From: Linnemannia hyalina
Lineage: Eukaryota; Mortierellomycota; Mortierellomycetes; Mortierellales; Mortierellaceae
Direction of reading: 5' to 3'
DNA: 64,000 bases
Assembly (NCBI GenBank): GCA_019671135.1
Contig: JAHRHY010000008.1
Location: forward strand, 868,001-932,000
Each line of letters starts with the position of its first letter. Position 1 is the stretch's first letter. Under the pieces are notes generated by a model. The model saw only the letters and a program-made list of their open reading frames with translations, made no database searches and had not been told where the DNA came from. Positions 44,561 through 57,244 of the stretch are shown in pieces. A program made the position numbers and the translations under genes.

Positions 44561-44752
44561 AGAGCTGGGGCCGATGCCGTCCCGTTGTAAACTGAACTAA
44601 TAGGTTGCTGGAAGCGCATCCATCGCCAGAGTCGACTGCTGGAGCAAAGAAAGAGCTAACCACCTGTCAGCGTGGATATAAATACAACAAAAATCCTGAC
44701 AACTTGGTATTAAAAAATATAAATGCTTTATGAGGTTCAAATGTTGGAGGAA

Positions 44753-45731
44753 TTATGACTTTGAAGTGCCGAATCCCGAAAAGCCCATCATGGCGGCCAT
44801 AGCAGGGTCCATCCCACCATCATCAATACCCTCATCAGGCTTCTTATCATTCTTCTTCTGCTTCTTGCGTTCCCGCTTTTCCGCTCGTTCCCTATCCTCC
44901 TGTCTCTTGACCTCCTCAAGTCTAGCATCCAGATCATACTTTTCCTTCTTAGGCGCCTCCGATTTTCGCTTCAGACTCTCCATCTTGGCGACAACATCGG
45001 TCAAATTCTCCCTGACGGCCTTTCTATCGACGCCCATCTTCTTGAGATGCTCCTTTCCGTTCCTGTGGTCCATGTAGGCGATGCTATCCTTGAGTACGCA
45101 CTCGCAGAGTTGACAGAAGAATCCGGGTGCTCGGCCGTTGGGGCCACCTTGGACAACTTGAGATTTCCCGATGGCTGATTCCAGGATGAGGCGTTCGGAT
45201 TTTTCGGCCTTGATTGCTTCATCTGTGGGCGCCTCCTTTACCCTCTTCTTCACCGTTTTTCCTAATATAGAGTGAACGAAAAAAAGTTAGCACTTTCCCT
45301 TTTTTTTTTTTTTTTTTTTTTTTTGCTTGGATGATCGGTTTTGTGTGTGGGGGGGGGGGGGGGAGAAATAAGGGTTGCCAAGCAAAAAATAATAATCGTG
45401 CAGTAGTTCGACAAACCAGCGAGGATCGTGGTAAGTTTTACCTAGTGCCCTGGCTTCATCTTCTTCTGCCAACTCCTTGTCACGAGTTGCTCTCTCCTTG
45501 GCCCGCTTCTCAAACTCTTCCATATCCCATCGTCCTGACTTTTTCTTGACCTATTGTGTATGTGTTACCACCAAAATAATAACAATATGTGCTGCGGTTA
45601 GTCATCGAGTGAGTGAGAGAAAGAATGAATGAACGATGTCTGCCAAGGTGGTCCTTGTTGCTTTTGTCAATCCTGTAGTGAATACGTACGACTGTGCCGT
45701 AGGCACCCTTCTTTGAGTCTGCTGATGACAT
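44753..45731 (-). CDS. SNU23: SNU23/ZMAT2-like tri-snRNP protein
   Basis: Snu23 (ZMAT2 in animals) is a zinc-finger component of the U4/U6.U5 tri-snRNP and spliceosomal B complex, near the 5' splice site. Three exons (45690-45731, 45442-45550 and 44753-45261) give 219 residues. The first 14 residues are MSSADSKKGAYGTV. Exon 2 carries RRWD-like sequence GRWDMEEFEKRAKERATRDK, a family hallmark. The matrin-type C2H2 finger is CQLC with His residues in DHRNGKEH, followed by KKMGVDRK. The C-terminus is Lys/Glu-rich and ends in PAMAAMMGFSGFGTSKS, typical of ZMAT2. Intron 2 contains T25 and G15 homopolymers (on the + strand). Confidence 0.95.
45300..45363 (+). repeat. T25 and G15 homopolymers in SNU23 intron 2
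   Basis: T residues 45300-45324 and G residues 45349-45363 lie 24 bp apart inside the 180-bp intron. On the transcript they read as C15 followed by A25. Confidence 0.85.
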
Positions 45732-45958
45732 TGTCTTTGTTCCTAGTGCTGATGTGTTTGTCTTGTGATGGGTTTGGTTGGTTGTTTGTCGGTAATTGTC
45801 TTGTGGAGAAGAGTGAGAGAATGATGTTGCCAAAGTTTCTTTTTTTTTATTTCCTTCAATCATAAGGCAGTCACAACTCTCAGCCATGTCTGTGTCTATG
45901 ACTCTAAGCAGAGAACAGGGCGAATTCATTCACACTCGCGATACAGAACATCACAACC

Positions 45959-48197
45959 TCAGTTGGACTTCTTCTCAACCCGCTGGTCCTTGCCAGCAGC
46001 ATCCTGGCCGGCCTCAGAGTGCAAGGGCCAGACATACGCCTGCTCTCCGCGCGTGTATCCATGCTTGGCCACAAACTCGCCCACACCCTTGGGTCCACGG
46101 CTTCCATAGGCATAAGGGATTGGATCGATCTCGCCGTGGTCAATCGTCTTCAGGATAGGCGTAAAGATCTTCCAGGCCGCATCCAACTCATCATCACGCA
46201 CAAAGTTGGAATGGTCTCCGTTCAGGGCATCCAGGATCAACGACTCGTACGCCTCAGGGATCACCGAATCGTTGAATCGGCTCGAGTACGACAGATCCAG
46301 GTCCGAGATAATAGTCTTCATACCCAGACCAGGCTCCTTGTTCATCATCTTGACGTACACTGCCTCGTTGGGCTGAACACGGATCACAATCTCGTTGCGC
46401 GATAGGCCCGTGAACAAGTGGCCGGGGACGTCCTTGAACTGGATACGAATCTCGGTCTTTTGTTGGTCCAGAGCCTTGCCACACTTGAGCATGAAGGGCA
46501 CGCCGGACCATCGATCGTTGTGGATGAACAGCGTCGCGGCGGCGTACGTTGGGGTCTTGCTTCCATGGGGGACAGTCTTATCATCGAGGTAGCCAGGCTC
46601 CTTGCCGTCTTCGGACTTGCCATACTGACCCAACAAGATATTCTCCTTTACGATGGGTGGGATGAAGCGAAGCACCTTGACCTGATATGTCGGCGACGAG
46701 GAAGAATTAACAATATTAGAGAGACCCTTATTAACGATATTTCTAGGGGCAGTAGATGCCACACAATAACTCGATCACTACCGATCTGATTATTGGATCA
46801 TTACCTTTTCGTCGCGGACATCCTCGGCGCTCAACGACACTGGGGGCTCCATCGCCACCAACGACAAGATCTGCAACAAGTCTATCAGACAAACAATACA
46901 ACGATGCTGAATGAGAACAAAGTTCTTGTGAAACAACGCGTCATAGCCGTTGCGAATGTTGGGATGACGGGAAAGACATCGTTAATGGGTAAATATAAAC
47001 TTACGGTTCTGCATCACGTCGCGAATGATGCCAAACTCGTCAAAGTAACCGCCTCGGCCTTCAGTGCCGATCTTCTCCTTGAAAGTGATCTGGACGTTGT
47101 CAATGCTCTGACGGTTCCAGACCGATCCAAAGATGACATTGGCAAAACGCAAGATCATCAAGTTCTTGACCATCTCCTTGCCGAGGTAGTGATCGATGCG
47201 GTAGATCTATTGCGTATCAGTTGTCATGTGCAGTTAGTAACCTTGTTCGCCCCCTCCCTTTCTCATTTTCCAATGAGAACATAGAAAAGAAAAAGAAAAA
47301 GAAAAGAAAAGAAAAGAAAAGAAAACGGAGATGTGAGATAAACAGGTGGGGCGCAATTTCCGACAGAAATGATAAGAAAGAAAGGAACATTACGGCGTTG
47401 ACGTGAGAAACCGGGAATTTGAATGAATTATCAACGGAGAAAGGAACAAAAAAAGTCAGAGCACACAACTGCAAGACAATGGGTGGAAGGATAACTTGCC
47501 TCGTCCTCGTTGAACAACGCGCCCAACTCCCGACCCAACTTGCGCGAGCTCTCGAGGTCCATACCAAAGGGCTTCTCAACAATCAATCTGGTTAGGATAC
47601 CATCCTTTTCGAAACTATGGTAGTTGTTCTTCTTCAGACTGGTCGCGACAGGGATGAACACCGAGGGAGGCAAAGCCATGTAGAATAGACGTGCAGTCGA
47701 TCCGGATGCCTTCTCGACCTCAACAATGTGCTTCTCGAGGTTTTGGAAATCCTTGTCCTGGTCGTACTGACCATCTTGGTACGAACACAACTTGAGAAAC
47801 CGTTGCAACGTGGCCTTGTCGGCCTCGGTCTTGAGCTTGATGTACTTGGAGACGTGGCCCTCAAAGGTGGTCTGGTCCATCTTGGTGCGCGCATAGCCAA
47901 TGATGTGGGTGTTCTGGTCAAGGTATTTGTTCTTGTAGAGCCCAAAGAGCGCAGGGAAGGTCTTTTTCTTTGCAAGGTCACCCGATGCACCGAGGACTAA
48001 GAATGACAAAGTGGAATGATAATCGACGATATTTTAGCCAATGGACGCGTCAAACATCATGCTCGGACTCGGAGTAGGACTATGATGACTAACGAGGGGA
48101 GCGATAAGCATGGAGGATAGATAGAGTACTGACCGATGACGGTGTAAAGGTGCTTGGAGTCACCTTGGTTGACTTTAGGGGTGGTGATGTTGGACAT
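45959..48197 (-). CDS. ZWF1: Glucose-6-phosphate 1-dehydrogenase
   Basis: This enzyme catalyses the first step of the oxidative pentose phosphate pathway, making NADPH in the cytosol. Five exons (48134-48197, 47500-47996, 47005-47206, 46805-46881 and 45959-46681) sum to 520 residues. Exon 1 encodes [20 protein letters not shown]. The NADP-binding motif [10 protein letters not shown] spans the start of exon 2, the EKPFG motif is at its end, and the catalytic RIDHYLGKE with its His and Lys starts exon 3. [14 protein letters not shown] and [20 protein letters not shown] are conserved C-terminal-domain blocks. Intron 2 uses a GC donor (GACGAG|GCAAGT) so that NEDE joins IYRID. A TATA box (48311-48320) lies 115 bp upstream of the ATG. 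Confidence 0.97.
47207..47499 (-). other. GC-AG intron in ZWF1
   Basis: The 293-bp second intron starts GCAAGT after the exon GACGAG and ends GCAATAG before ATCTACCGC. Using GC as donor reproduces the universally conserved [15 protein letters not shown] junction exactly. A GT donor would insert or delete residues within it. Confidence 0.85.
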
Positions 48198-48310
48198 GGC
48201 GGTCGGGAATGAGTTGTGGGCGGAGAGGAGATGTGTACGTGTGGAATGAGGAATGAAGAAAAGAGGAGAGGAGTTGATGAATGCAAAAGAAAAGAAGTGG
48301 GCACACGCCC

Positions 48311-48320
48311 TCTATTTATA
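48311..48320 (-). promoter_or_regulatory. TATA box of ZWF1
   Basis: On the minus strand the sequence reads TATAAATAGA, 115 bp before the ZWF1 ATG at 48197. It lies in the 199-bp gap between ZWF1 and the 3' end of PRP6. Position and sequence fit a core promoter, and no other function is known. Confidence 0.65.
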
Positions 48321-48396
48321 CGTCCACAAGGTGCGCTACGATGGTGCTGACGATGATGATGTTTAATAAGACGCACGTCAACAGAGTGCGATTTTA

Positions 48397-51300
48397 CTAT
48401 GCGACGACATTCGACGGCAGGGACGCTGCGACCAGAATAAGAATCTCATCTAGTGGCTTTCCGGCGGTCTTTTGGTCCTTGGCCACCGCCTGCCAGTACT
48501 CGCCATGCCGTGGCTCAGCCGCCTTGCACCTCATCGCCAGGTCCTTCTTCCTTGCCTCGTCGCCGTGCTCGACCTCAAACTTGTAGTGCCATGCCCACGC
48601 ATCCCCATGGTCTGAATCTGACTTTTCTGCCTTCAGGAACCATGACCGTGCCTTCTCGACCTGACGGTCGGACCAGAACAGACGTGCTGCCGTGACGATG
48701 ACATGTACCGAGTTTTCTGACTTCTTAAGGGCATCGACGATCTTGCCCTTGCGCTGTGCCCTCGTCTCTAACCAGACCGATTCGGACCAAAGCAGACCTG
48801 AGGAAGGACACTCCTGCAGTGCCTTGGCCATCTGTGTTTTGGCAAAGTTGGCATTGTTTCCCCGCAACTCGATCCTGACAGACTCCAGCCTATTGAATGT
48901 AGCACAAGAAATTTCAACAGTGGGCACCATTAGTAAGAGACATGTCAGCAATAAATTTTGCACAAGCCATCAGTTCAATCCACATCGTGTCTGACAAAGA
49001 AACAAAAGACAATTGTGGCGCATTTGATTAGAAAGAGGGTCTTACCATAATTCAGGTGTCTTGGGGTTGAGCAGACGCGCCCTATCAAGCATTGCTCTTG
49101 CTTTCGTCTGCAGTCCAGCCCTCTCCTCCAGTCTCGAATACAGGATCCACAGCGGTACGGACTTGGGACAAAACTTGACCGCCTTGATATAGTTCTCTCT
49201 CGCCTTCTGATTGTCGCCTCGGTCTGTCAAAATTTGGCCGCGGATCATCCACAGCTTATCAGCAGTGGGGTATTTGGCCAAACCTTGGTCCAGCAACTGT
49301 AATGCTTCCGGAATCTTACCCAACTGACGCTCAAGCACTGCTGACTTCATCCACACCTTCATGGTATCTGCCTTCTCTCGGGCCTGGGACAACAATTTCT
49401 CTGCACGTCCATGCTCGCCGTTCTCGGCCTCCAGCTTGACAGCAGCCAGCCAGATCGCTTCGCTGTTGGGGTTTGCTTCAAAGGCCGCACCCAGCACAAC
49501 ACGAGCTCCAGGAACATCTCCCTGTTTAATCAATGAAATAATATGAAAGAATGTTTGTTAGTCAACCTCATCGAAAATTCTCAAATGCATGCCATACCAA
49601 TCCTTAGCAATTGAAAACTTACTCCGATCCACTTCTCCTTGGCACCCATTAGCCACAAGAACTCGGCGTGAGGACAGAATTTGACGGCGCGGACAAGGAG
49701 CTCCTCTAGTGACTCGCGAGTACCATGCGCCTTCTCCAGAAGTGCTGCTCGCCTCCAGATTGACTTTTTAGCTGGGAAGGTTTTGAGCGCGTGTGCATAA
49801 ATAGCGCGGGCGGTTCCAAAGGACTGGCGACCAATAGCACCATCAGCGTCATCCATCCATGTTGACTTCAAATCAGCCTCCTCAATACCCATAGAGATCG
49901 TAGCTCCGACAATAGCCTGGCAAGTGTTGATGAATCCGTTCTTCTCGCACTTCTCCGCCTCCTCCAACCATTGATCGCGGCTCAGTGCCGACTCTTTCAT
50001 AGACAATGTCTTGACCGCTCCGACCACAAGGCGCTCCACAGGCTTCCCGTTGGCTTCCTGCAGACAGAACGCAGCAATCCAGATCTCGTGTGACGTCGGG
50101 ATGTGCTCACGAGCTTTGTTCAGCACCTTTTGCGCATTTTGGTAGGTTTCCAGTCTGGCGAGGGCGATCCAGAGCTCCACTGAAAGCGGTACCAACTCGA
50201 CGGCGCGTGCAAGCAAAATGCGAGCATTGTTGGGGTCGTCTTCAAGTTCAATGGCGGTCTTCCAGAGCTTGATCGAGTTGGGAACATAGTCCAGAGCGCG
50301 TCGGATAACAGTCTTTTTGGCTTTAGGGACAGTTTCGAGCTGTGCTGCTTGGACCCAGATCTTGACTGACTGAGGGACCTGTTTAACGGCGTTGGCGAGA
50401 ATCTTTTTGGCGTTGTCGGTGTTGTTCAGTCGTGCGGCCTCGAGCCAGATATCCTCGGCCTTGGGACATTCCTGACAGCCCTTGTCGATAATCTGGCGTG
50501 CGTCCGTGAGTTTTCCAGCGTGCTCCTCCAGACGCGCTGCGGCGATCCATCCGGGCGCGTGTTTAGGGTTGGTTGTGATGACGGACTTTAACAACAGACG
50601 AGCACGCTTCAAATCTCCAATCTCAGCCTCACTCTTCACCACAACGCTGTTGAGTCCAGTCAGATATCCTTTGGGGTCAATAGTTGTCTGTCCCGAAGCA
50701 GAGTCAGCCATTCGATCCAATCGCAATCCAAGAACTGATTTGTTTGCTTCTCCAATCTCCCTAAAGTTCGTCATCGACGGTGCAGGTGTTGCAAGTCCAT
50801 TGGGCTACTAAGTTATAAGGTGCATATCAAATTCAGTGTTAGAAAACAAATGCATGAGAATATAAAATTACCAATACAACAACAAAAAGCTACTATCCTA
50901 TTGATGGCTTCACCTGTGCGTCCAGGCTGGTAGCCATTTCTTCCTGGGCCCTGGGGAGCAACGAATCTGGCACAGGTGCGAACTTGTCTCTCAAATTGGC
51001 CTTCTTGCGGTTCTTTCCTGCAATGTTTCCAACATCGGGCAGGTTCTCCCACTCTTCCATCGAAACGGTGTTCAGTCCACGCTTCAAGTCCGCAAACTGA
51101 TCCTGAATCCTGGGTCGCTCCTTGTTTATCCTCTCCGCTTCCTCCTTTTCTCGCGCCTCTCTATTGCATTGTTGAATAGTTGTGCAAAAGTGATGATTAG
51201 TAAGCGGTTCGTTCCGGAGAAATTATAACATTGACAGGATATACATAAAAAACGGTAAGCGTTCTTGGTTTCCAGGTTACCTTCTGGCTTTCCGCCGCTC

Positions 51301-51848
51301 GTCCTGTCTGGCGTCAACGGCATCGTAAATTCGATCTGCTTCCTCATCATCAGCCTCGTAAGGTGCAGTGTTGAACAGTCCCGTCTCGTTGTCAGGATCC
51401 TGAAAGCGCTCGTCATCGTCTCCATCCTCCGCAGCTTTCCTCCTTGCCTGCTCCTGAAGTTTAGCGATATCACTATGAAGTAGAAAATGTGTGGCAAATG
51501 TTTGACCATTAGCAATGTGTCGATTGCTACCTGATGCCCTGGTAACAAATGATATTGTGAGCAGTAATCTACACTTACGCTTCAGTGGGTCCCTCGCGAG
51601 CAGGTCCGATATCAGACCGAGTGGTGAATCCAGTAGCACTATCAGGTTCCACGCGAACAAGAAGGACACAAAAGAAAGACGATCGATTAGTTTTCAGTAC
51701 AGACATGTCCCGTAACCAAAAAAATGAATGTCATCAAATGATGAGCAAAGACTAGGTCCTGAGTTGTTGATGCGTACCCTCTGCCAAGACCGGCAATGTA
51801 TCCTGGTGGAGCTGGTTTTCCCAGAAAGTCCTTGGTTGCGCCAAACAT
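48397..51848 (-). CDS. PRP6: Pre-mRNA-splicing factor PRP6 (PRPF6)
   Basis: Prp6 bridges U5 with U4/U6 in the tri-snRNP. Seven exons (51778-51848, 51579-51638, 51281-51472, 50914-51160, 49623-50804, 49046-49521 and 48397-48889) sum to 906 residues, close to the human protein. The N-terminal PRP1 domain is seen as PPGYIAGLGRGATGFTTRSD, then DEEADRIYDAVDARQDERR, then EEWENLPDVG. The rest is a superhelix of HAT repeats, with repeated W-x-x-A-A-x-LE units such as WIAAARLEEHAGKL, IWLEAARLNN and WMDDADGA. The final repeats include KALQECPSSGLLWSE and AEPRHGEYW. The first four exons are short and split the flexible N-terminal part, while most repeats are in exon 5. The start Met gives MFGATKDFLGKPAPP. 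Confidence 0.96.
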
Positions 51849-51973
51849 CGTGTCCTTGTCGAGAAATGGAGTTGAAGTACAAAACGATCGCCTCTCAGAA
51901 GGTGCAGCACTTTTATTCAGAATTGGGGGCGCTGACAAAAATCTGAATGAATGACAATGACGTCACTAAAACT

Positions 51974-54353
51974 CTACTGTGGCGGAGGGTAGGACATCCT
52001 GCCTGCCTCGCCGACTCTGTTCTCAACCAATTGGACGTCGCCCACTCGGGCCACCAACTGCGCCCAGTAAAGACTGCGAGGCTCCACTGTGGCATTTGCA
52101 GCCCTGACCTGTGTCGACTGGGCCATAAACTCGGGCTGCTCCGTCTGTCCTCCCTTGAAGCCGACGATCCAATTGGTCGAGCCAGGGGCATCCTGAAAAC
52201 AACTCTTGCTGCTTTTGGCTGTGCAATTGTACACCACTTGGTACGCACCTATCAGATCGGACAAAGTGGTATAAGTATAACACAGATCTAAGAGTAGGGA
52301 CCAACATGCTGATTTCCATACCATCACGAGATGCAGGAAAACTTACCAGACCATCCCTGACCAGACCCTTTCCAGAGGCGTTGGCGAACATTGATAGTGT
52401 TACAGGTGATGTTGTCGTACAGTGTGCCCATAGCCCACCTCTCGTGCGGACCAGTATCGTTGTTGGCATCGACCCCTGTCGAGTCGACAAACACGTTAGG
52501 GCCTAAAAATCACATCAGTAAAAAGGAGGGAGCAATTGATTTGCCACGAGGGACAAATTACTAATAGCATTAGCAAACACAGAAAGAAGAAAGAAAAAAT
52601 AGATGGACATGCTGAGATAGAATTGAGTCAACACATATCCTTACCGCAACAACGTGCAAGGGTAATAAAGTCATGGCGGGCATTATTGGTGAAACATCTC
52701 TTGACAAGTCCCATCTGCCCATTCAGGCACAACTGGTAGCGCCGGCCACCCTCAGTGGGCTTGGAGACTGGATAGAGCACAGAACAGTCCTGGATGGTGA
52801 CATACCGCGACCAAGTTGAGGCAAAGATCCCGCTCACAAAGTGCATCGTCGTTACATCTGCGACCCACCCATGGAGTGTGTTGTCCATCACCACTGCATA
52901 CCACCCATGAGACTCGTCTTCACTATCGACTGGATCGTATTCGCTCACGAGGCGCATGTTCTCGACGCCAACGTCGGAAATCATCGGATTTCTGTAAATT
53001 AGCTCGTAGACCTTGGCGGGAGGGTACTTTGGGTCCAGACTCATCACCATTGGAATGTCAATGATGAGCGAGCTTGTTACGTCGTCGATCCCGAGAATAG
53101 TACGCTCAAACTTGAATGTGAATGTCTCCTTCTTCCATTGAACAGAAGCTGCACTGTCGGGTCTCGGTGGAAGGCTATCCATGCCAATGTCATTGATCCA
53201 CTCGTCCGATCCGGGGCGCTCGATCTAGTATATGTCAAAATGAAAAGGGTATTAGTTTCAATCCTAGATCGAATGGAAAGATGCTATGTCCGACTTGAAT
53301 AGATCAAAGACACAAAGATATACCACGATGCGCTCGCCGATGCTGAATCCTACGATACTCTCTACAGGGATATGCGTTTCGCCCACTGGAACATAGACAC
53401 CGGCCGTGGTTGTAGTTTTCGGCTTCTTTGAACTCTTGTATCCGTTGGTAGGCATCATCTCCTTTGTTTTCGCAAGGGCCTGCTGCTTTTCTAAAGTACC
53501 CATGTCAGAACTCAGCATGCCATTGACCAGGATAAAGTCTCGTTGGATGGCACCAGTGGCAACAACAATAGTCCCTGTCTCGTCTTGACCCTCGCCTCGA
53601 AGGACTACACCCGAGGCACGAATGATCAAGGCACCTGCGACTCGGTATACTCCAGCCTTCAAGAGCACGGCTCCTCTCACAGCGGCCCCGTCCTCTCCAA
53701 TGGGCTCCAACGGTTGAGCGGAGACTTGATCGATAGCAGATTGAATCCGGTCAGTATCATCCATTGTATCATTGTTCGACGGCTCGATAATAACACTGAC
53801 GGGGACGATGGGGACCCGGACATGGCCTTCTCGATAGCCTACTCGCGAAAAATCGGGGATGGAGTTGTGGTGTTCGTCCGGGAGCTTCAACGCTTCCAAT
53901 GTGCCGTCGGCCGTGAAGGTATTTGTTGGTTGTTGTGGCGGCTGAGCTTCGACAACGTGGTCGTCTAGTGGCGGGGCAACGAATGGTCTACGTCGAACAT
54001 AGAGATATTATGGTTACTCTCTCTGGCTCAACAATAGTAATTGTTACAATCGAGAGAGGGCAGAATATCTGACTTACTGCTGGAAAGAGTTCTCATGGTT
54101 TCCTTGAGACTGGGGCTCTTGTGGATAGTGAGGCTGCTCCTGGTGTTGTTGGGGCGCTGCCTTGTCAGCAAGCTCTAATCGTCCAGTGCGGATTGTAGGA
54201 GTGAGTGAGTATCAACAGGTTGATTCAATAATGAGATTGTCTCGATTTGGTGGCAAAATACCACACAAGAACGATTGTTTGTTGCGGTTGTTGATGCTCA
54301 TCTCGAGCGACCTTGCCAAAGAACTTCTCAGCGCGTTTGCCAAAGGAGGACAT
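51974..54353 (-). CDS. Right-handed beta-helix (pectate-lyase-superfamily-like) protein, role unknown
   Basis: At least five exons are firm: about 54078-54172, 53324-53987, 52645-53224, 52347-52502 and 51974-52248. An upstream exon starting at 54353 (MSSFGKRAEKFFGK) joins the second exon in an uncertain way, by AAG|GTCGCT or a later GT. The N-terminal part is Gln/Pro-rich. From about residue 100 the pattern DDTDRIQSAIDQV, GAVLLKAGVYRVAGALIIR and GVVLRGEGQDETGTIVV is that of a parallel beta-helix with a DxTxAIQ-like start. The later part contains YVTIQDCSVLYPV and HDFITLARC. It has about nine Cys, mainly in exons 4-6. Such folds include pectate and rhamnogalacturonan lyases and many structural proteins. 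I see no catalytic signature that selects one. No signal peptide is visible in the present model. Confidence 0.7.
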
Positions 54354-57191
54354 ATGTATGTTGTTATGAGATGAGTGTAGAGTAGTATGAATGACAAAGT
54401 TGTGGGAATAGAAATGAGGACGTGAAAGCGTACGAAAAAGACGAAAACAACAAAAGAGACACAGAAAAAAAAGAGGAAAAAATTGAGCATCCGTCATGGG
54501 GCCATAAGAAGAAGAAAAAATGGAATCCACTGGGAACCGTGTCTCAGTTGAGTTGCTCCTATTTGAGTCTCAGAGAGATCCCGTCCGGTTCTCCTATCAG
54601 AGTCCGTCGCGTCGTCGTCTGTTTTTGTTTTTTTTTTGCTTAGCACTGCTTCTTTTCGTCCTGTTCACATAGTTCGCCTCAGCTTGCATAATGGAAAAAA
54701 AGGGCACAAAAGGGGAGGTACAAAAAAGTTCCGCAGTACAGAATTGGGCATCATTCCACAATGTAACAATTCTCATTGGATCAAATATCTCAGGAAAAAA
54801 AATTGTGTACCCATGGGTCGAGAGCCTCTTTCTTTTTTGTCTGGGAAATGAAAACCATTCACCTCTTTTGTTGTAAAAAAGAGCACAATGAGCAATCCAA
54901 AGACCGTCTTTCCCTTTCTCTCTCTCTGTCCATTGAGCATTGATGATGGGGAGGAGGAGGCCTATCGGCCTTGGGCAATCAGGGCAGACTGGTAAACATA
55001 GAACGTCAAGTCCATTCACAATTAATACAACTGGCAAAACATGACAAACAAGGTTAGGACATGGTACTCATGCTTATAGGGTTAAAAAGAGCTATCTGTC
55101 TATTTTTTATTTTATTTTATTTTTTTATCGCGAGTGACCATCAGAAACAACAACAAAGGCGGGTTGTACAAGTAAACACAGGAATACAAAGAAAAAAGGC
55201 CTGGGAATAAATCATGGAAGGGAAAGGATGAATATGTACTGTATGTAGGAGTGGGTATACGAATGAAGGAGGAAGAAGAAAGAAGAGATGGGGCAGCGGG
55301 AAAGGATGAGCAGAAGCGGGTCTGGGACCTATGCGTCCTTGTCGACCCCAAAGGAAGATAGAGTGAGAGAGAAAGAGAGAGCCGCAAGGAGGAATGTGGG
55401 ACTGGAGTTCATGCATGAATTTGTGCGGGAAGAAAAAAAAAAGAAAACAAACAACAAGAGGTCGCTTGTTTGTTATGTTACACAACGAATGTGAATGTTA
55501 TCCTTTCCGCCAGATCTTATTCCTTGTGTTCACTTCTCTCTCTTTTTGCTCTCTCCCTTCTCAATAGCTGATGCCTTGTTGGTTGCAAGTAATTGGCTCA
55601 CCCTGAACACCGTCGTACTCTGTTTGCTTCATTTTTTTTACTCCCTCACTCTCACTTTGTTTGTTGTCGTTGCCATTATACCTGTCATGCTTCCTTTTCG
55701 ACACAAACATCGCCCTGTAGACAGTACTTCCTCTCCACCTCCCTTGATATTCTTCGTATGATTCGGCAGGTTTGCATTCGCAATTGCGTTCTTTCTATCC
55801 CAATTATCCTCAAAGATCCAGCCCCCGGAAGTTGGCATCCTCAGGCTGTGCTCCTCGACTGGAAACGAAGTGCAGGAAGTGAGAACAATCACTAGGGATG
55901 GTGCATTGGGAAGAGGAAAAACGACAACAACAACAAAAACAACAACAACAGCAATAACAACAAGGCTGAGGGACAGTTGAACCTTAGCCAAAGGTCATTT
56001 TGTTTTCTCCTGTTTGTACAAACACAAACGCCAATGCTTCAGATAGGGGTCCAATGATAGGCAGCCATTCCTACTGCCGTTGGGCCTGTCACTCTCCGTT
56101 TCTCTTTCTATCCCTTTCCTCACTCTCGTTACTTTGGCTTTTAGACACCCGCCCCGCCCAAGGGTATGTACCAAACATCTGATCATGGTATCGTGGAGGC
56201 CATGAGGCGAGGAAAAAATAAATGAGCAAAAGAGAGTTAAACACAGCTTGGACAACCTCGACCATCTTGTTACTGCCTCTCATGGCTCACGTCTCCATCT
56301 CTTTTTTTTCCAGTTTTCTGTGCAGTGGGGTTTGGTTGCCTTTCAACAAAGAGAAATGTGTTCCGAGAAAGAGGAAGAACCGTTAGGGGGGAAAAGGGGT
56401 GGACAAGGTTTATTTTTGTTGCTGCTTTGGTTGAGTTCTCCTTTGTGCATCCCAAAATGAACTGAACATGCCACGGATTTGTGGCGCGACGGCTGAGGAA
56501 CCGACGCGAGGAAGGAAGGGTGTCGAGGACGAAGAGTTGAGCGGAATAGGGCTAATGAGGAACTTGGAGAGGAAGAAGAGAGGAGGAAGAGATGGGTGTG
56601 CGGAGGAAATGAATGGGTACTGGAAAAATAAAGGGAGAAGAGAGTTCACCAGCCCATGCATTGGATCAAGGAGCGTAGATACGATGTGTGAGAGCGTGCA
56701 GGTACTTACAGGAAAGACAAGGTCCTCTTTGTCCCGCCAGCCAAACAACCAGGGAGCGGCCAGAAGCGGACAAAAAAAGAGAGACGATTCCAATCAGACG
56801 AGACAGAATGGCGATGAGAGATAGAGTGAGAGCGAGAAAGAGCGGCTCCCATCCCGTGTCCACCTTTTGACTCCGTCCATATTATCGAGTCCCTTTTTCG
56901 ATCACTCGGCAATTGTCCACTTGCTGTCCTTTGCCATCAACCATCGGCCATGGACCATAATAGCCCATGGTCATGGGCCATGCCATGCGACGATCTGTGT
57001 GTTTTTTTCTGCCAATGGTATACATCGATGTGTGTATGTCCGTCCCATTGTGGATGACAATTGATCCGTAGGTTGTATCTCTCTCTGTATCGGTGTAGAA
57101 AAGGAATGAAATTTGAATGAATGGATGGATCTGAGTGTATGAACTGACAGGAAGCTGCTCCCATCTCACACTCTTTTCTTTTTCTCTCTCA

Positions 57192-57204
<13 letters not shown>

Positions 57205-57239
<35 letters not shown>
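57205..57239 (+). repeat. (AC)n microsatellite
   Basis: About 17 AC units are preceded by CT repeats, giving a compound CT/AC dinucleotide tract in intergenic DNA. Confidence 0.9.
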
Positions 57240-57244
<5 letters not shown>

